Below, piece after piece: positions 16,965 through 25,239 of a stretch of DNA of 64,000 nucleotides. Below the pieces are notes generated by a model. It saw nothing but the letters and a program-made list of their open reading frames with translations. It made no database searches and was not told the DNA's origin. The stretch lies in NCBI GenBank assembly GCA_964628685.1, contig CAZVNM010000001.1:124001-188000 (forward strand), in the 5' to 3' direction. Both the position numbers and the translations under genes were made by a program. This DNA is from CALMEC01 sp964628685 (lineage in GTDB: Bacteria > Actinomycetota > Thermoleophilia > Miltoncostaeales > Miltoncostaeaceae). The number at the start of each line of letters is the position of its first letter. Position 1 is the stretch's first letter.

Positions 16965-17194
16965 CGCTCATACACGTCGGCCTGCCGCCAGGCGCGCCCC
17001 GCGGAACCGCTCGACCCGTGGGCGGCCTCCGCAAGCTGCGCGAGCCGCTCGCCCGCCTCGCGCGTCGGGTCGGCGCCGACAAGCCGCTCAAGATAGTCGC
17101 GGATCATGGCGTTCAACGAGGTGCCCGACTCGAGCGCCCGGATGCGCGCACGCCGCAGGGTCTCGTCATCCAACGTGATGGTCACGTTCGCCAT
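16961..17194 (-). CDS. VapB-type ribbon-helix-helix antitoxin
   Basis: Antitoxin of 77 aa from the ATG at 17194. It opens with ANVTITLDDETLRRARIRA, a CopG/RHH DNA-binding strand and helix, followed by an acidic and Ala-rich toxin-binding tail. It overlaps the broken PIN gene as GTGA, the usual TA order. A TACGCT box ends 7 nt before the ATG, so the mRNA is probably leaderless. With the toxin inactivated this may be an orphan antitoxin that can still repress its promoter or titrate related toxins. Confidence 0.82.
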   Translation of the reverse strand: MANVTITLDDETLRRARIRALESGTSLNAMIRDYLERLVGADPTREAGERLAQLAEAAHGSSGSAGRAWRQADVYER

Positions 17195-17201
17195 CCGGGT
17201 G

Positions 17202-17207
17202 AGCGTA
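17202..17207 (-). promoter_or_regulatory. -10 box TACGCT for the vapB-like gene (leaderless)
   Basis: TACGCT then seven bases then ATG (17194), on the minus strand. No -35 match is obvious. Confidence 0.5.
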
Positions 17208-17277
17208 ACTGATTCAGTGTGACACGGTTTCGGTGTCCGGAGCTTCTGCCCCAAGGACCCCGCCGTGGGGCGGCGAC

Positions 17278-17312
17278 GCACGTTACGTGCCTGACACCAC
17301 GGCGTGCGCGCA
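17278..17312. repeat. GTGCCTGACACC dyad element
   Basis: The core GTGCCTGACACC at 17287-17298 is flanked by GCACG and CGTGC arms. Core and layout match the 31-bp elements near 10.4-10.7 kb. It lies in the gap between korB and vapB (17195-17386). Confidence 0.5.
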
Positions 17313-17337
17313 CCCGCTCACGGGCTCCCGAAATGAC

Positions 17338-17362
17338 GTGGGGCCGCACCAGGCGGCCCCAC
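17338..17362 (-). terminator. Perfect 10-bp hairpin terminator of korAB
   Basis: GTGGGGCCGC, loop of 5, GCGGCCCCAC, about 25 nt past the korB stop. It is the strongest simple terminator in the window. Confidence 0.75.
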
Positions 17363-17386
17363 TGCATCACCCGCTGTCCGCGACGA

Positions 17387-18460
17387 TCAGGCGAACTCGG
17401 CCATCACCGCGTCCAGACGCTCCCGCGAGGACACCAGGTTCTCCTCCGGCTGGTGCGCCAAGGGCGTCACCGGCAGGTTGTAGAACTCGGTGAGGGTCGG
17501 CTGGCTCTCGTTGATGTGGATGAGGCCGGTCACGAACTCCTGCCGCCGGGCGGCCTCCTCCAACAGGGCGAGGGCCGACAGCTTGTCGGTGGGGTCGTGG
17601 TCGGCGATCGCGTCGCCGGTCTTGGCGCCACCGGACGGCTCACCCTTCAGCTTGCGCAGCACGATCGTGGGACCGTCGTGCAGCTTGACCGCCTTGACGG
17701 TGCCCTCCTCCTGCTCGATCTGGATCTCCTCGAACGTCGGCACGAACGAGATGTCGTGCAGCGGGTCCTCGTGCTCCTTGCCGTACGGGTAGCTCTTGGT
17801 CGACTGCTCGTGGTTGTTGAACGTGACGCACGGGCTGATGATGTCGAGCACCGCGATGCCGTTGAAGTTCATCGCGGCCTTGAGAAGCGCGGTCACCTGC
17901 TTGGCGTCACCGGCGAACGACCGGGCCACGAAGCCGGCCCCGGCGATGATCGCCTCCATGCACAGGTCGAGCGGCATGAACTCGTTGACACCCGAGTACT
18001 TGAGCTCCTGGCCCTGGTCGGCGGTCGCGGAGAACTGGCCCTTGGTGAGCCCGTACACGCCGTTGTTCTCGACGATGTAGACCATCGGTGTGTTGCGGCG
18101 CACCGCGTGCTTGAACTGGCCGATGCCGATGGAGCCCGTGTCCCCGTCACCCGAGACGCCGAGCGCCAGGAGGTCGCGGTTGGCGAGCATCGCGCCGGTC
18201 GCGATGGACGGCATGCGGCCGTGCAGCACGTTGATGCCGTGCGAGTGGCTGAGGAAGTAGGCGGGTGACTTGGACGAGCAGCCGATCCCCGACAGCTTGA
18301 TGACCTGGTGCGGCTTGAGCGACAGGTCGTAGGCCGACTGGATGATGCGGCTCGAGATCGAATCGTGGCCGCAGCCGGAGCACAGCGTGGACGGCAGCCC
18401 CTTGTAGTCGTTCTTTGTGAGTCCCGCCTCGTTGGTGTTGGGTGCAGCACTGGTGGCCAT
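17387..18460 (-). CDS. korB: 2-oxoacid:ferredoxin oxidoreductase, beta subunit
   Basis: Thiamine-diphosphate-binding beta subunit, 357 aa. It has the early SCGCG-type motif LCSGCGHDSISSR, the TPP motif GDGDTGSIGIGQFKHAVRRN with VYIVENNGVYGLTKG, and the late EENL segment. With korA it forms a CoA- and ferredoxin-dependent enzyme, most likely acting on 2-oxoglutarate in the TCA cycle (actinobacterial KorAB type). The ATG overlaps the korA stop by one base (TGATG). A strong hairpin follows the gene. Pyruvate as substrate cannot be excluded from sequence alone. Confidence 0.9.
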   Translation of the reverse strand: MATSAAPNTNEAGLTKNDYKGLPSTLCSGCGHDSISSRIIQSAYDLSLKPHQVIKLSGIGCSSKSPAYFLSHSHGINVLHGRMPSIATGAMLANRDLLALGVSGDGDTGSIGIGQFKHAVRRNTPMVYIVENNGVYGLTKGQFSATADQGQELKYSGVNEFMPLDLCMEAIIAGAGFVARSFAGDAKQVTALLKAAMNFNGIAVLDIISPCVTFNNHEQSTKSYPYGKEHEDPLHDISFVPTFEEIQIEQEEGTVKAVKLHDGPTIVLRKLKGEPSGGAKTGDAIADHDPTDKLSALALLEEAARRQEFVTGLIHINESQPTLTEFYNLPVTPLAHQPEENLVSSRERLDAVMAEFA

Positions 18461-20295
18461 CAGGCGTTCTCCATCTCGAGGATGCGCCCGGCGACGAGCT
18501 GGGCGGTGAGGGGAAGTCCATCGTTGTGTGCGATCGAGCGCAGACGCATGGCGTGCTCGGGCGCGTGCAGGCGAAGGAGCGCGTGCAGCTGGGCGTCGGT
18601 GGTCATCTCGACCACGTACACCCGCTCGTGCGACGCGATGAAGTCGGTGACCTCCTGGCCCATGGGCAGGGCGCGCAGACGCATGTAGTCGGTCGCGGTG
18701 TCCGCCTTGTTGCGCAGCAGGTCACGTCCCTCGACGATCGCGGGGTCGGTGGTGCCGAACGCGATGATGCCGATCTCGGAACCCGACCCGTCCACCACCG
18801 GCTTGGGCACCACGGTGCGCGCCGTGTCGTGCTTGCGGGTGAGGCGGTCCATGTTCTTGAGCCAGTCCTCGGGCCGCTCGGAGTAGCCGGCGTTCTCGTT
18901 GTGGCCGCTGCCGCGCGTGAAGTACGCGGCCGCGGGGTGGTCGGTGCCCGGCAGCGTGCGGAACGGGATGCCGTCGCCGTCCGGGTCGCGGTAGCGACCC
19001 CAGTCGGCGCTCTTCTGGAGGTCCTCCGCCGTGAGCACCTTGCCGCGGTCCAGCGGGCGGTCGAGGTACTGCATCGGCTCGCTCATCCAGAGGTTCATGC
19101 CCAGGTCGAGGTCGGAGAGGACGATGACCGGCTGCTGGAAGCGCTCGGCCAGGTCGAACGCCGTCTGACCGAACTCGAAGCACTCCTGGGGCGTGCTGGG
19201 CATCAGGCAGATGTTGCGCACGTCGCCGTGACCGAGGTAGTAGGCCTTCAGCACGTCGCCCTGCGACACGCGCGTGGGAAGCCCGGTGCTGGGGCCCATG
19301 CGCATGACGTTCCAGATGACCCCGGGGATCTCGGTGTAGTAGCCGAAGCCCACGAACTCGGCCATGAGCGACATGCCGGGCCCTGAGGTGGAGGTCATGG
19401 CGCGGGCGCCCATCCAGCCGGCGCCGAGCACCATGCCGATGGCCGCCAGCTCGTCCTCCGCCTGGATCACGGCGTAGGTGGGCTTGCCGTCCTCGGTGTC
19501 GCGCAGCTTCGGGGCGAAGTCGCCGATGGCGTCCGCCAGGCCGGTGGCCGGGGTGATCGGGTACCAGGCGCACACCGTCACGCCGCCCGTCAGGGCGCCG
19601 ATGCCGGCGGCGGTGTTGCCGTCGATCAGGATCTGTCCGGAGGTCTTGTCGAGCGCCTCGACGCGGTACGGGTCCTGCTTCGGCAGCTCGGTCTCCGCGT
19701 ACTTCGCGGCCTCCTGCACCACACCCCAGTTGAGGTCGACCGCACGCTGCTTGCCACCGAGGTTGTCCGACAGCGCCTGGTGGATGGCGTCGAGGTCGAT
19801 GCCCAGGTGGTGGGCGAGCACGCCCACGTAGGCCATGTTGGCCACGCGGTCGCTGAACTTCTTGTCGATCCCCAGGTCGGAGATCATCTGCTTCACCGGA
19901 ACCGCGTAGAAGGTCACGTCGTCGCGGTTGGGCGTGAACTTGAGGTCGCTGTTGTAGACGCAGACGCCGCCCGGGGGCAGCTCGGCCACGTCGGCCACGA
20001 TGGTGGCGGCGTTGAACGCGACCACGATCTCGGTGCCGTCGCGACGGGCGATGTAGCCGTCGCCGCTCACCCGGATCGTGTACCAGGTCGGCAGGCTTGC
20101 GATGTTCGACGGGAAGAGGTTCTTACCGCTGACCGGGATCCCCATCTTGAAGATGGCGCGGATCAGGGTGAGGTTGGCCGTCTGGCTTCCGGAGCCGTTG
20201 ACGGTCGCGACCACGATGCCGAAGTCGTTGACCGGGTTGCGGTCGGAATCGAGCCGAGTGGAGTCAGAAGCTGACGGTGCAGCCGCAGTGCTCAT
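18460..20295 (-). CDS. korA: 2-oxoacid:ferredoxin oxidoreductase, fused gamma-alpha subunit
   Basis: Protein of 611 aa. Residues about 25-190 are the gamma domain (IVVATVNGSGSQTANLTLIR, GKNLFPSNIASLPTWY). Residues from about 215 are the alpha domain with CAWYPITPATGLADAIGDF, the substrate-binding YPITP motif, followed by TSGPGMSLMAEF. This gamma-alpha fusion is standard for KorA. The first gene of a two-gene operon; it starts with ATG after AAGGGA. A TAGGAT box lies about 54 nt upstream. Confidence 0.92.
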   Translation of the reverse strand: MSTAAAPSASDSTRLDSDRNPVNDFGIVVATVNGSGSQTANLTLIRAIFKMGIPVSGKNLFPSNIASLPTWYTIRVSGDGYIARRDGTEIVVAFNAATIVADVAELPPGGVCVYNSDLKFTPNRDDVTFYAVPVKQMISDLGIDKKFSDRVANMAYVGVLAHHLGIDLDAIHQALSDNLGGKQRAVDLNWGVVQEAAKYAETELPKQDPYRVEALDKTSGQILIDGNTAAGIGALTGGVTVCAWYPITPATGLADAIGDFAPKLRDTEDGKPTYAVIQAEDELAAIGMVLGAGWMGARAMTSTSGPGMSLMAEFVGFGYYTEIPGVIWNVMRMGPSTGLPTRVSQGDVLKAYYLGHGDVRNICLMPSTPQECFEFGQTAFDLAERFQQPVIVLSDLDLGMNLWMSEPMQYLDRPLDRGKVLTAEDLQKSADWGRYRDPDGDGIPFRTLPGTDHPAAAYFTRGSGHNENAGYSERPEDWLKNMDRLTRKHDTARTVVPKPVVDGSGSEIGIIAFGTTDPAIVEGRDLLRNKADTATDYMRLRALPMGQEVTDFIASHERVYVVEMTTDAQLHALLRLHAPEHAMRLRSIAHNDGLPLTAQLVAGRILEMENA

Positions 20296-20348
20296 TCACA
20301 CATCCCTTGGGAGTTGGACCGGCGACGTCCGTTACGGATATTCCGGCG

Positions 20349-20354
20349 ATCCTA
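20349..20354 (-). promoter_or_regulatory. -10 box TAGGAT, candidate korA promoter
   Basis: TAGGAT on the minus strand, giving a leader of about 47 nt with AAGGGA before the ATG. No convincing -35. Confidence 0.4.
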
Positions 20355-20475
20355 CTGAATGCGAACGTCACCAATCGGACGCATTCCCACGGCGCAACCC
20401 CTTGTGACATGTGGACCCGCACAACGGTATGAACGCGCACCGAAACCGGCCGTCCGCACCCGCGCCGCCGACGGA

Positions 20476-22751
20476 TCAGACCGCGTCCAGCGTCGAACCG
20501 AGGTCCCGGCCGGCCGACGCCGCCGCGCGGCTCCTGCGGTGCAGCGTCCGGGCCGCGGCCACGCGACGACCCGAGATCGCCGCCGCCGGACCGGGCCGGC
20601 CGTGCAGGAACCCCTGGCTGTGCACCAGGCCGAGGTCGGCGACCGCCCGCGCGGTGCGTTCGTCCTCCACCCCCTCCACGATCGTGGTGATGCCGAGGTC
20701 GGCGCCCAGACGGACGATGGCCGCCAGCACGGCCTCGGCGTCCGATTCGTCGCCCACACCGCGAAGGAGCGACCTGTCCAGCTTCAGCAGGTCGACCGGG
20801 AGCGTCCGCAGGCGGGTGAGGCTGGACGATCCGATGCCGAAGTCGTCGATGGCGACGGTGACGCCCAGGTCGCGCAGCCGTGCGAACGCATCCACGCCGA
20901 TGCTGTCGTCGGCGAACCCGCCCTCGGTCGCCTCGAGGATGAGCCACGGGAGCATCGGACGGTGCTCCATCAGGAGCCGCATCATCCGGTCGACGCCGTC
21001 CGCGTCGTGGACCTGCGCCCACGACACGTTCACCGACACGTGCAGCGGCAGGCCAGACGCATGCCACCGGGCGAGGTTCCGCAGGGCGTCGGCGAGCACA
21101 CGCAGACCCACCGCCCCGATCGTCCCCGACCGCTCGGCGAGCGGGATGAACTCGTCCGGACCGATGCGGCCCAGCTCCGGGTCCTCCCAGCGCGCGAGCG
21201 CCTCCACCGCCACCAGAGGACGGTCGGGTTCGGACAAAAGCACGATCGGCTGGTACACGACGTGGAACCCGTCGAGGCGCTCGGCGCGCAGCAGATCGAC
21301 GATCGCGAGCTGGCGCATGCGCCGGGCGAGCATGTCGGCGTCGAGCACCGCCATCCGGTTGCCACCCCGGGTCTTCGCCTCCTGCAGGGCGATGTCGGCC
21401 CCGCGAAGCGCCGTGCCCGGGGCGCCTCGCGCGCGCACGGCGCCACGCCCACGCTCACCGTGACCGCCGCGAAGCGCGGGTCGCCACCGGCCGAAAGGAC
21501 GCGTCCGGCGAGGACCACCGGGTCGTCCGGGATGCCGGACGGGACGAAGATCACGAACTCGTCACCGCCGATCCGTCCGAGGTGGGCGCGGTCCGGCACC
21601 ACCCCGCGCAGCCGGTCGGCGAACGCCCGCAGGAGGTCGTCGCCCGCCTGATGGCCGTGGCGGTCGTTCACCTCCTTGAACCGGTCGAGGTCCATGATGA
21701 GCGTGGTGCCCTCGAGCGCCGCCAGCCGGCGGGTGATCGCCCGACGGTTGCCGAGTCCGGTCAGCGGGTCGGTGAACGCGTACTCGCGAAGACGCGTCGT
21801 GAGGGTCCGCGTGCTCGCCCGCACCAGAAGCAGCCGGATCGCCACGAGCGTCGCGGCGGCGATCAACAGGCCGACCGACACGCCGCGAAGCGGCGGGCGG
21901 AAGGCCACCGGGGCGCACGCGACCCATGCGACGCTCACGATCAGCGCGGGAAGGACGAGCTCGTGCTGGTCCCAGTGCTCGTCGGGCTCGCGCTCCCCAC
22001 CCGCCGGACGGGCCTGCGCCACCGGCATCAGGAGGATGGCGAGCACGAGGAGCGCCGGACCGATGCGCTGGTCGTGCGGATTTTCGATGATGCCCACCGA
22101 CCAGAACATCACCGCCGCGGCCAGCGTGACCGTGGCGGGCGCGAGCCACCGCACGCCCGGATCGCGCGTCCGCGCCGCGGCGCTCACCTGCCCGGCCGCG
22201 GTGAGCGCGAGACACGTGACGAAGAGCACCGAGTAGGCGACCGCCCAGCCGGACACGTCGCGACGTTCGAGCAGCGGACCCAGCAGGAAGCACCAGTGCA
22301 CGGTGACCGCGGCGAGCGCGATCATCACCGCGTCCAGCGAGACGCGCAGGGTCGCGACGCGGTCGATCGTCCGCAGCGTCGGGCCCATCACCACCAGCGA
22401 CACGGCGACGGTCCCGGGGAGCAACAGCACGAAGAGCACGTCCGCCGGTGAGAAGACCGCATCCCACGACGGCCTGATCCGGGTGAGGAGCTCCGAGACG
22501 TGACCGATCCCCCAGAGCGCGATCGCGACCGCGATCAACCGGCCGAACGGTGGTCCCAGCCCGCGACGTGCGCTGCGCCACACGAGGGCCGCCGAGACGA
22601 AGAACGCGGGCGGCAGGAGGTACCCACCGACCGACAGCGGCACCACGAGCACGACGGCGCCGGCCGCGACGGCGAGCGCGATCAGCGTGATGCGACCCGC
22701 GCGACCCGACTCCCAAACCCCCGTTGTCGCAGCGCTCGCCAGCACCACCAT
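20476..22751 (-). pseudogene. GGDEF-EAL cyclic-di-GMP protein split by a frameshift
   Basis: One gene in two frames. From the ATG at 22751 come about eight hydrophobic helices, then a GGDEF domain (TDPLTGLGNRRA, LIMDLDRFKEVNDRHGHQAGD, GRIGGDEFVIFVP) up to AVTVSVGVA. There the frame changes near 21440-21450, within GGCGTGGCGCCGTGCGCGCG. The end of the GGDEF domain (RGADIALQEAKTRGGNRMAVLD) and a full EAL domain (VVYQPIVL, VAVEALARWED, VAIDDFGIGSSSL, IVEGVED) continue in the next frame. Restoring one base would give about 757 aa. Diguanylate cyclase and phosphodiesterase motifs are intact, so this may be a recent mutation or a sequencing error. Confidence 0.8.
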
Positions 22752-22772
22752 CACCGTCCCGTCGACCTCCGT

Positions 22773-22778
22773 ATCGTA
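22773..22778 (-). promoter_or_regulatory. -10 box TACGAT upstream of the GGDEF-EAL gene
   Basis: TACGAT on the minus strand, 21 nt before the ATG at 22751, with GGAGG just inside the predicted transcript. Confidence 0.4.
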
Positions 22779-22881
22779 CGCACGCTCCGCCCGCCGTGAT
22801 GACGACGACCACCCGATCGCGACCCGGGACGGCGTGGGGTTCGGGCCGAACAGGCGGGGACATTGCACATACGTGGTGGAC

Positions 22882-22887
22882 TAAGCT
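22882..22887 (+). promoter_or_regulatory. -10 box TAAGCT for the MBL hydrolase at 22896 (leaderless)
   Basis: TAAGCT then eight bases then ATG; no Shine-Dalgarno. Confidence 0.5.
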
Positions 22888-22895
22888 GGCCGGCG

Positions 22896-23531
22896 ATGAT
22901 CCTTCGCGCAGGCACCTTCGGCCCCGTGGCCACCAACACGTACATCGTCGCCACCGGCCAGGGTGGTGAGGCCATGATCATCGATCCCGCCGCCGGCAGC
23001 GAGCACTGGATCCGCGAGACGCTCTCGCGGATCGGGGCCACGCCGGTGCGCGTGCTCGACACCCACGGCCACTGGGACCACGTCGTCGAGAACCACGTGT
23101 GGGCCGACGCCGGCCTGCCGGTGTGGGTCGGGCGCGGCGACGAGGAGTGGCTCGAGGCGCCCGCCCCGTTCAACCCGGCGCTCTTCGGCTTCCCGCCCCC
23201 CACGCCCGGCGTGACGCCCGAGCGGGTGCTGGAGGAGGGCGAGGTCGTCGAGCTCGGCGACCTGCGGTTCCGCATCCTTGCGACTCCCGGGCACTCCCCC
23301 GGTTGCCAGGTCGCCTACGAGGAGGCCCATGGCGTCGCCATCGTCGGCGACCTGGTGTTCGCGCAGGGGATCGGCCGCACCGACTTCCCCGGAAGCGACC
23401 CGCACGACATGGTCCGCAGCCTCGAACGCATCTTCGCCGAGCTGCCGCCCGAGACCCTCATCTTCCCCGGCCACGGCCCCTGGAACGTCACCCTGGAGTC
23501 GGCCGAGCCCTACGCACGGATGTTCATGTGA
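22896..23531 (+). CDS. MBL-fold hydrolase, glyoxalase II-like
   Basis: Protein of 211 aa with the glyoxalase II-type layout. The metal motif THGHWDH is at residues 56-62, ATPGHSPG carries the next His, GDLVF the bridging Asp, and FPGHGPW the last His. The family includes glyoxalase II, persulfide dioxygenase-like and quorum-quenching hydrolases; GDLVFAQGIGRTDFPGS favours the YcbL/GloB-like thioesterase group. The stop overlaps the Mrp gene start as GTGA, so the two are coupled. Confidence 0.88.
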   Translation: MILRAGTFGPVATNTYIVATGQGGEAMIIDPAAGSEHWIRETLSRIGATPVRVLDTHGHWDHVVENHVWADAGLPVWVGRGDEEWLEAPAPFNPALFGFPPPTPGVTPERVLEEGEVVELGDLRFRILATPGHSPGCQVAYEEAHGVAIVGDLVFAQGIGRTDFPGSDPHDMVRSLERIFAELPPETLIFPGHGPWNVTLESAEPYARMFM

Positions 23532-24616
23532 GCCCCACACGCGACGACATCATCACCGCACTGCGGGAGGTCATCGACCCGGAGCTCCACCGCAGCATCG
23601 TCGACCTCGGCATGGTGGGCGACGTCACGGTGGACGGCGGGCGGGTGGCCATCACCATCAAGCTCACCATCGCCGGCTGTCCGCTCAAGGCCGAGATCCA
23701 ACGACGGGTCTCCGCGGCCATCGGCCGGATAAAGGGCATCGAGACGCTGCACGTCGGCCTGGACACGATGACCGACGAGGAGCGCATGGCCATGCGCGGC
23801 GACCTCGGGCTCATCGGCGGCGAGAACCGGCCCTCCCCGTTCGCGCAGGGCGCGCGCACCCGCGTCATCCTGATCGCCTCCGGCAAGGGCGGCGTGGGCA
23901 AGTCGAGCATCACCGCCAACCTGGCCGTGGCCCTCGCCGAGCGCGGCCACACGGTCGGCCTGCTGGACGCCGACGTCTACGGGTACTCGATCCCGCGGAT
24001 GATGGGCACCAACCAGACCCCGACGATGCTCGACGACGACCTGATCCTGCCGGTCGAGTCGCACGGGGTGCGCCTCATGTCGGTGGGGTTCATGGCCGGC
24101 GACGACCAGCCGGTCATCTGGCGCGGCCCCATGCTCCACAAGGCGCTCAAGAGCTTCGTGACCGAGGTCTTCTGGGACGACCCCGACTACCTGCTGGTCG
24201 ACCTGCCCCCGGGCACGGGCGACGTGAGCCTCTCGCTGTCCACGCTGGCGCCCACGGCGCAGATGGTCATCGTCACCACGCCGCAGCTGACCGCGCAGCG
24301 GGTGGCGCGTCGTGCCGCCGCGATGGCGACGCGCGTCAACATCGGCCTTCTGGGCGTCGTCGAGAACATGAGCTGGTTCGAGGCCCCCGACACCGGCGTG
24401 CGCTACGAGATCCTCGCCGGCGGCGGCGGGGCGATCCTCGCCGAGGAGCTGCGGGTGCCGCTCATCGGGCAGATCCCGATGGAGTCCGAGGTGGCGCGGG
24501 CCGGTGACGAGGGGACCCCGGTCGTGCTGTCGCGTCCGGACGCCCCCGCCGCACGTGCGCTGTCGGTCACGGCCGATGCCCTGATCGAGCTGGCACCGGT
24601 CGCCGCACGCGTGTAG
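23528..24616 (+). CDS. mrp: Mrp/NBP35-type Fe-S carrier P-loop ATPase
   Basis: ApbC/Mrp protein of 362 aa from a GTG that overlaps the previous stop. Residues 1-85 are a MIP18/DUF59 domain (ALREVIDPELHRSIVDLGMV, GCPLK). The deviant Walker A GKGGVGKS is at 119-126, followed by LLDADVYGYSIPRMMG and DLPPGTGDVSLSL. Mrp proteins bind and hand over Fe-S clusters. The CxxC of some homologues near the C-terminus is absent here. It may act with the suf genes 22 kb away. Confidence 0.92.
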   Translation: MSPTRDDIITALREVIDPELHRSIVDLGMVGDVTVDGGRVAITIKLTIAGCPLKAEIQRRVSAAIGRIKGIETLHVGLDTMTDEERMAMRGDLGLIGGENRPSPFAQGARTRVILIASGKGGVGKSSITANLAVALAERGHTVGLLDADVYGYSIPRMMGTNQTPTMLDDDLILPVESHGVRLMSVGFMAGDDQPVIWRGPMLHKALKSFVTEVFWDDPDYLLVDLPPGTGDVSLSLSTLAPTAQMVIVTTPQLTAQRVARRAAAMATRVNIGLLGVVENMSWFEAPDTGVRYEILAGGGGAILAEELRVPLIGQIPMESEVARAGDEGTPVVLSRPDAPAARALSVTADALIELAPVAARV

Positions 24617-24680
24617 GGCCCGGCGCCCGGCATGTGTCCCGGCCGCGCCATGCCGGACCACGCGAGGGACCTCCGGCGGC

Positions 24681-24686
24681 TACCCT
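24681..24686 (+). promoter_or_regulatory. -10 box TACCCT for the cupin gene (leaderless)
   Basis: TACCCT, seven bases, ATG at 24694; no Shine-Dalgarno. Confidence 0.55.
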
Positions 24687-24693
24687 GCCCGTC

Positions 24694-25239
24694 ATGGAGG
24701 CGCGCGAACCGATCCCCGAGGCCGCGATCGCGCCCACCGGTGACGGCGGCGCCGAGCCGGCGTCGGACGGCTGGTTCGTCCTGAACACGCGTGACGCGCA
24801 GTGGCTCGACGGACCATGGGGTGCGTACACCCGTTTCGAGGGCCGAGACCATCCGTTCGAACGAATCGGGCTCAACATCGGTGTGCTGCAGCCCGGGCAG
24901 CCGGCGTGCATGTACCACGCCGAGGACGAGCAGGAGGACTTCCTCGTGCTGTCCGGCCGGGCGACCCTGATCGTGGAGGGCGAGGAGCGGATCGTCCAGG
25001 CATGGGACCTCGTGCACTGCCCGCCGTGGACGGCGCACGTGTTCGTGGGTGCCGGTGACGGCCCCTGCACCATCCTGGCGCTCGGCACCCGCAGCGGCGG
25101 CGACTGTGTCTACCCGGTCGACCCCGTCGCCACCCGCCATGGCGCGGAGGTCGCCACCCAGACCGCCGAGCCCGGTGAGGCGTGCGCCGCACACCCCGAA
25201 TCCCGCCCAGTCCCGTTCGATCCGAGGTGGCTTCCGTGA
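24694..25239 (+). CDS. Cupin-domain protein
   Basis: Single-cupin protein of 181 aa. Cupin motif 1 reads GQPACMYHAEDEQEDFLVLSG (His and Glu metal ligands) and motif 2 reads WDLVHCPPWTAHVFVG. The metal-binding set is near canonical. The function is unknown; similar proteins are sugar-phosphate isomerase-like or storage-like. The stop overlaps the next gene's GTG as GTGA, so it may be tied to the sugar dehydrogenase. Confidence 0.82.
   Translation: MEAREPIPEAAIAPTGDGGAEPASDGWFVLNTRDAQWLDGPWGAYTRFEGRDHPFERIGLNIGVLQPGQPACMYHAEDEQEDFLVLSGRATLIVEGEERIVQAWDLVHCPPWTAHVFVGAGDGPCTILALGTRSGGDCVYPVDPVATRHGAEVATQTAEPGEACAAHPESRPVPFDPRWLP

Noticed and set aside
20264..21067. 267-codon minus frame over the EAL region
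   Set aside because: Out-of-frame shadow of the EAL domain.
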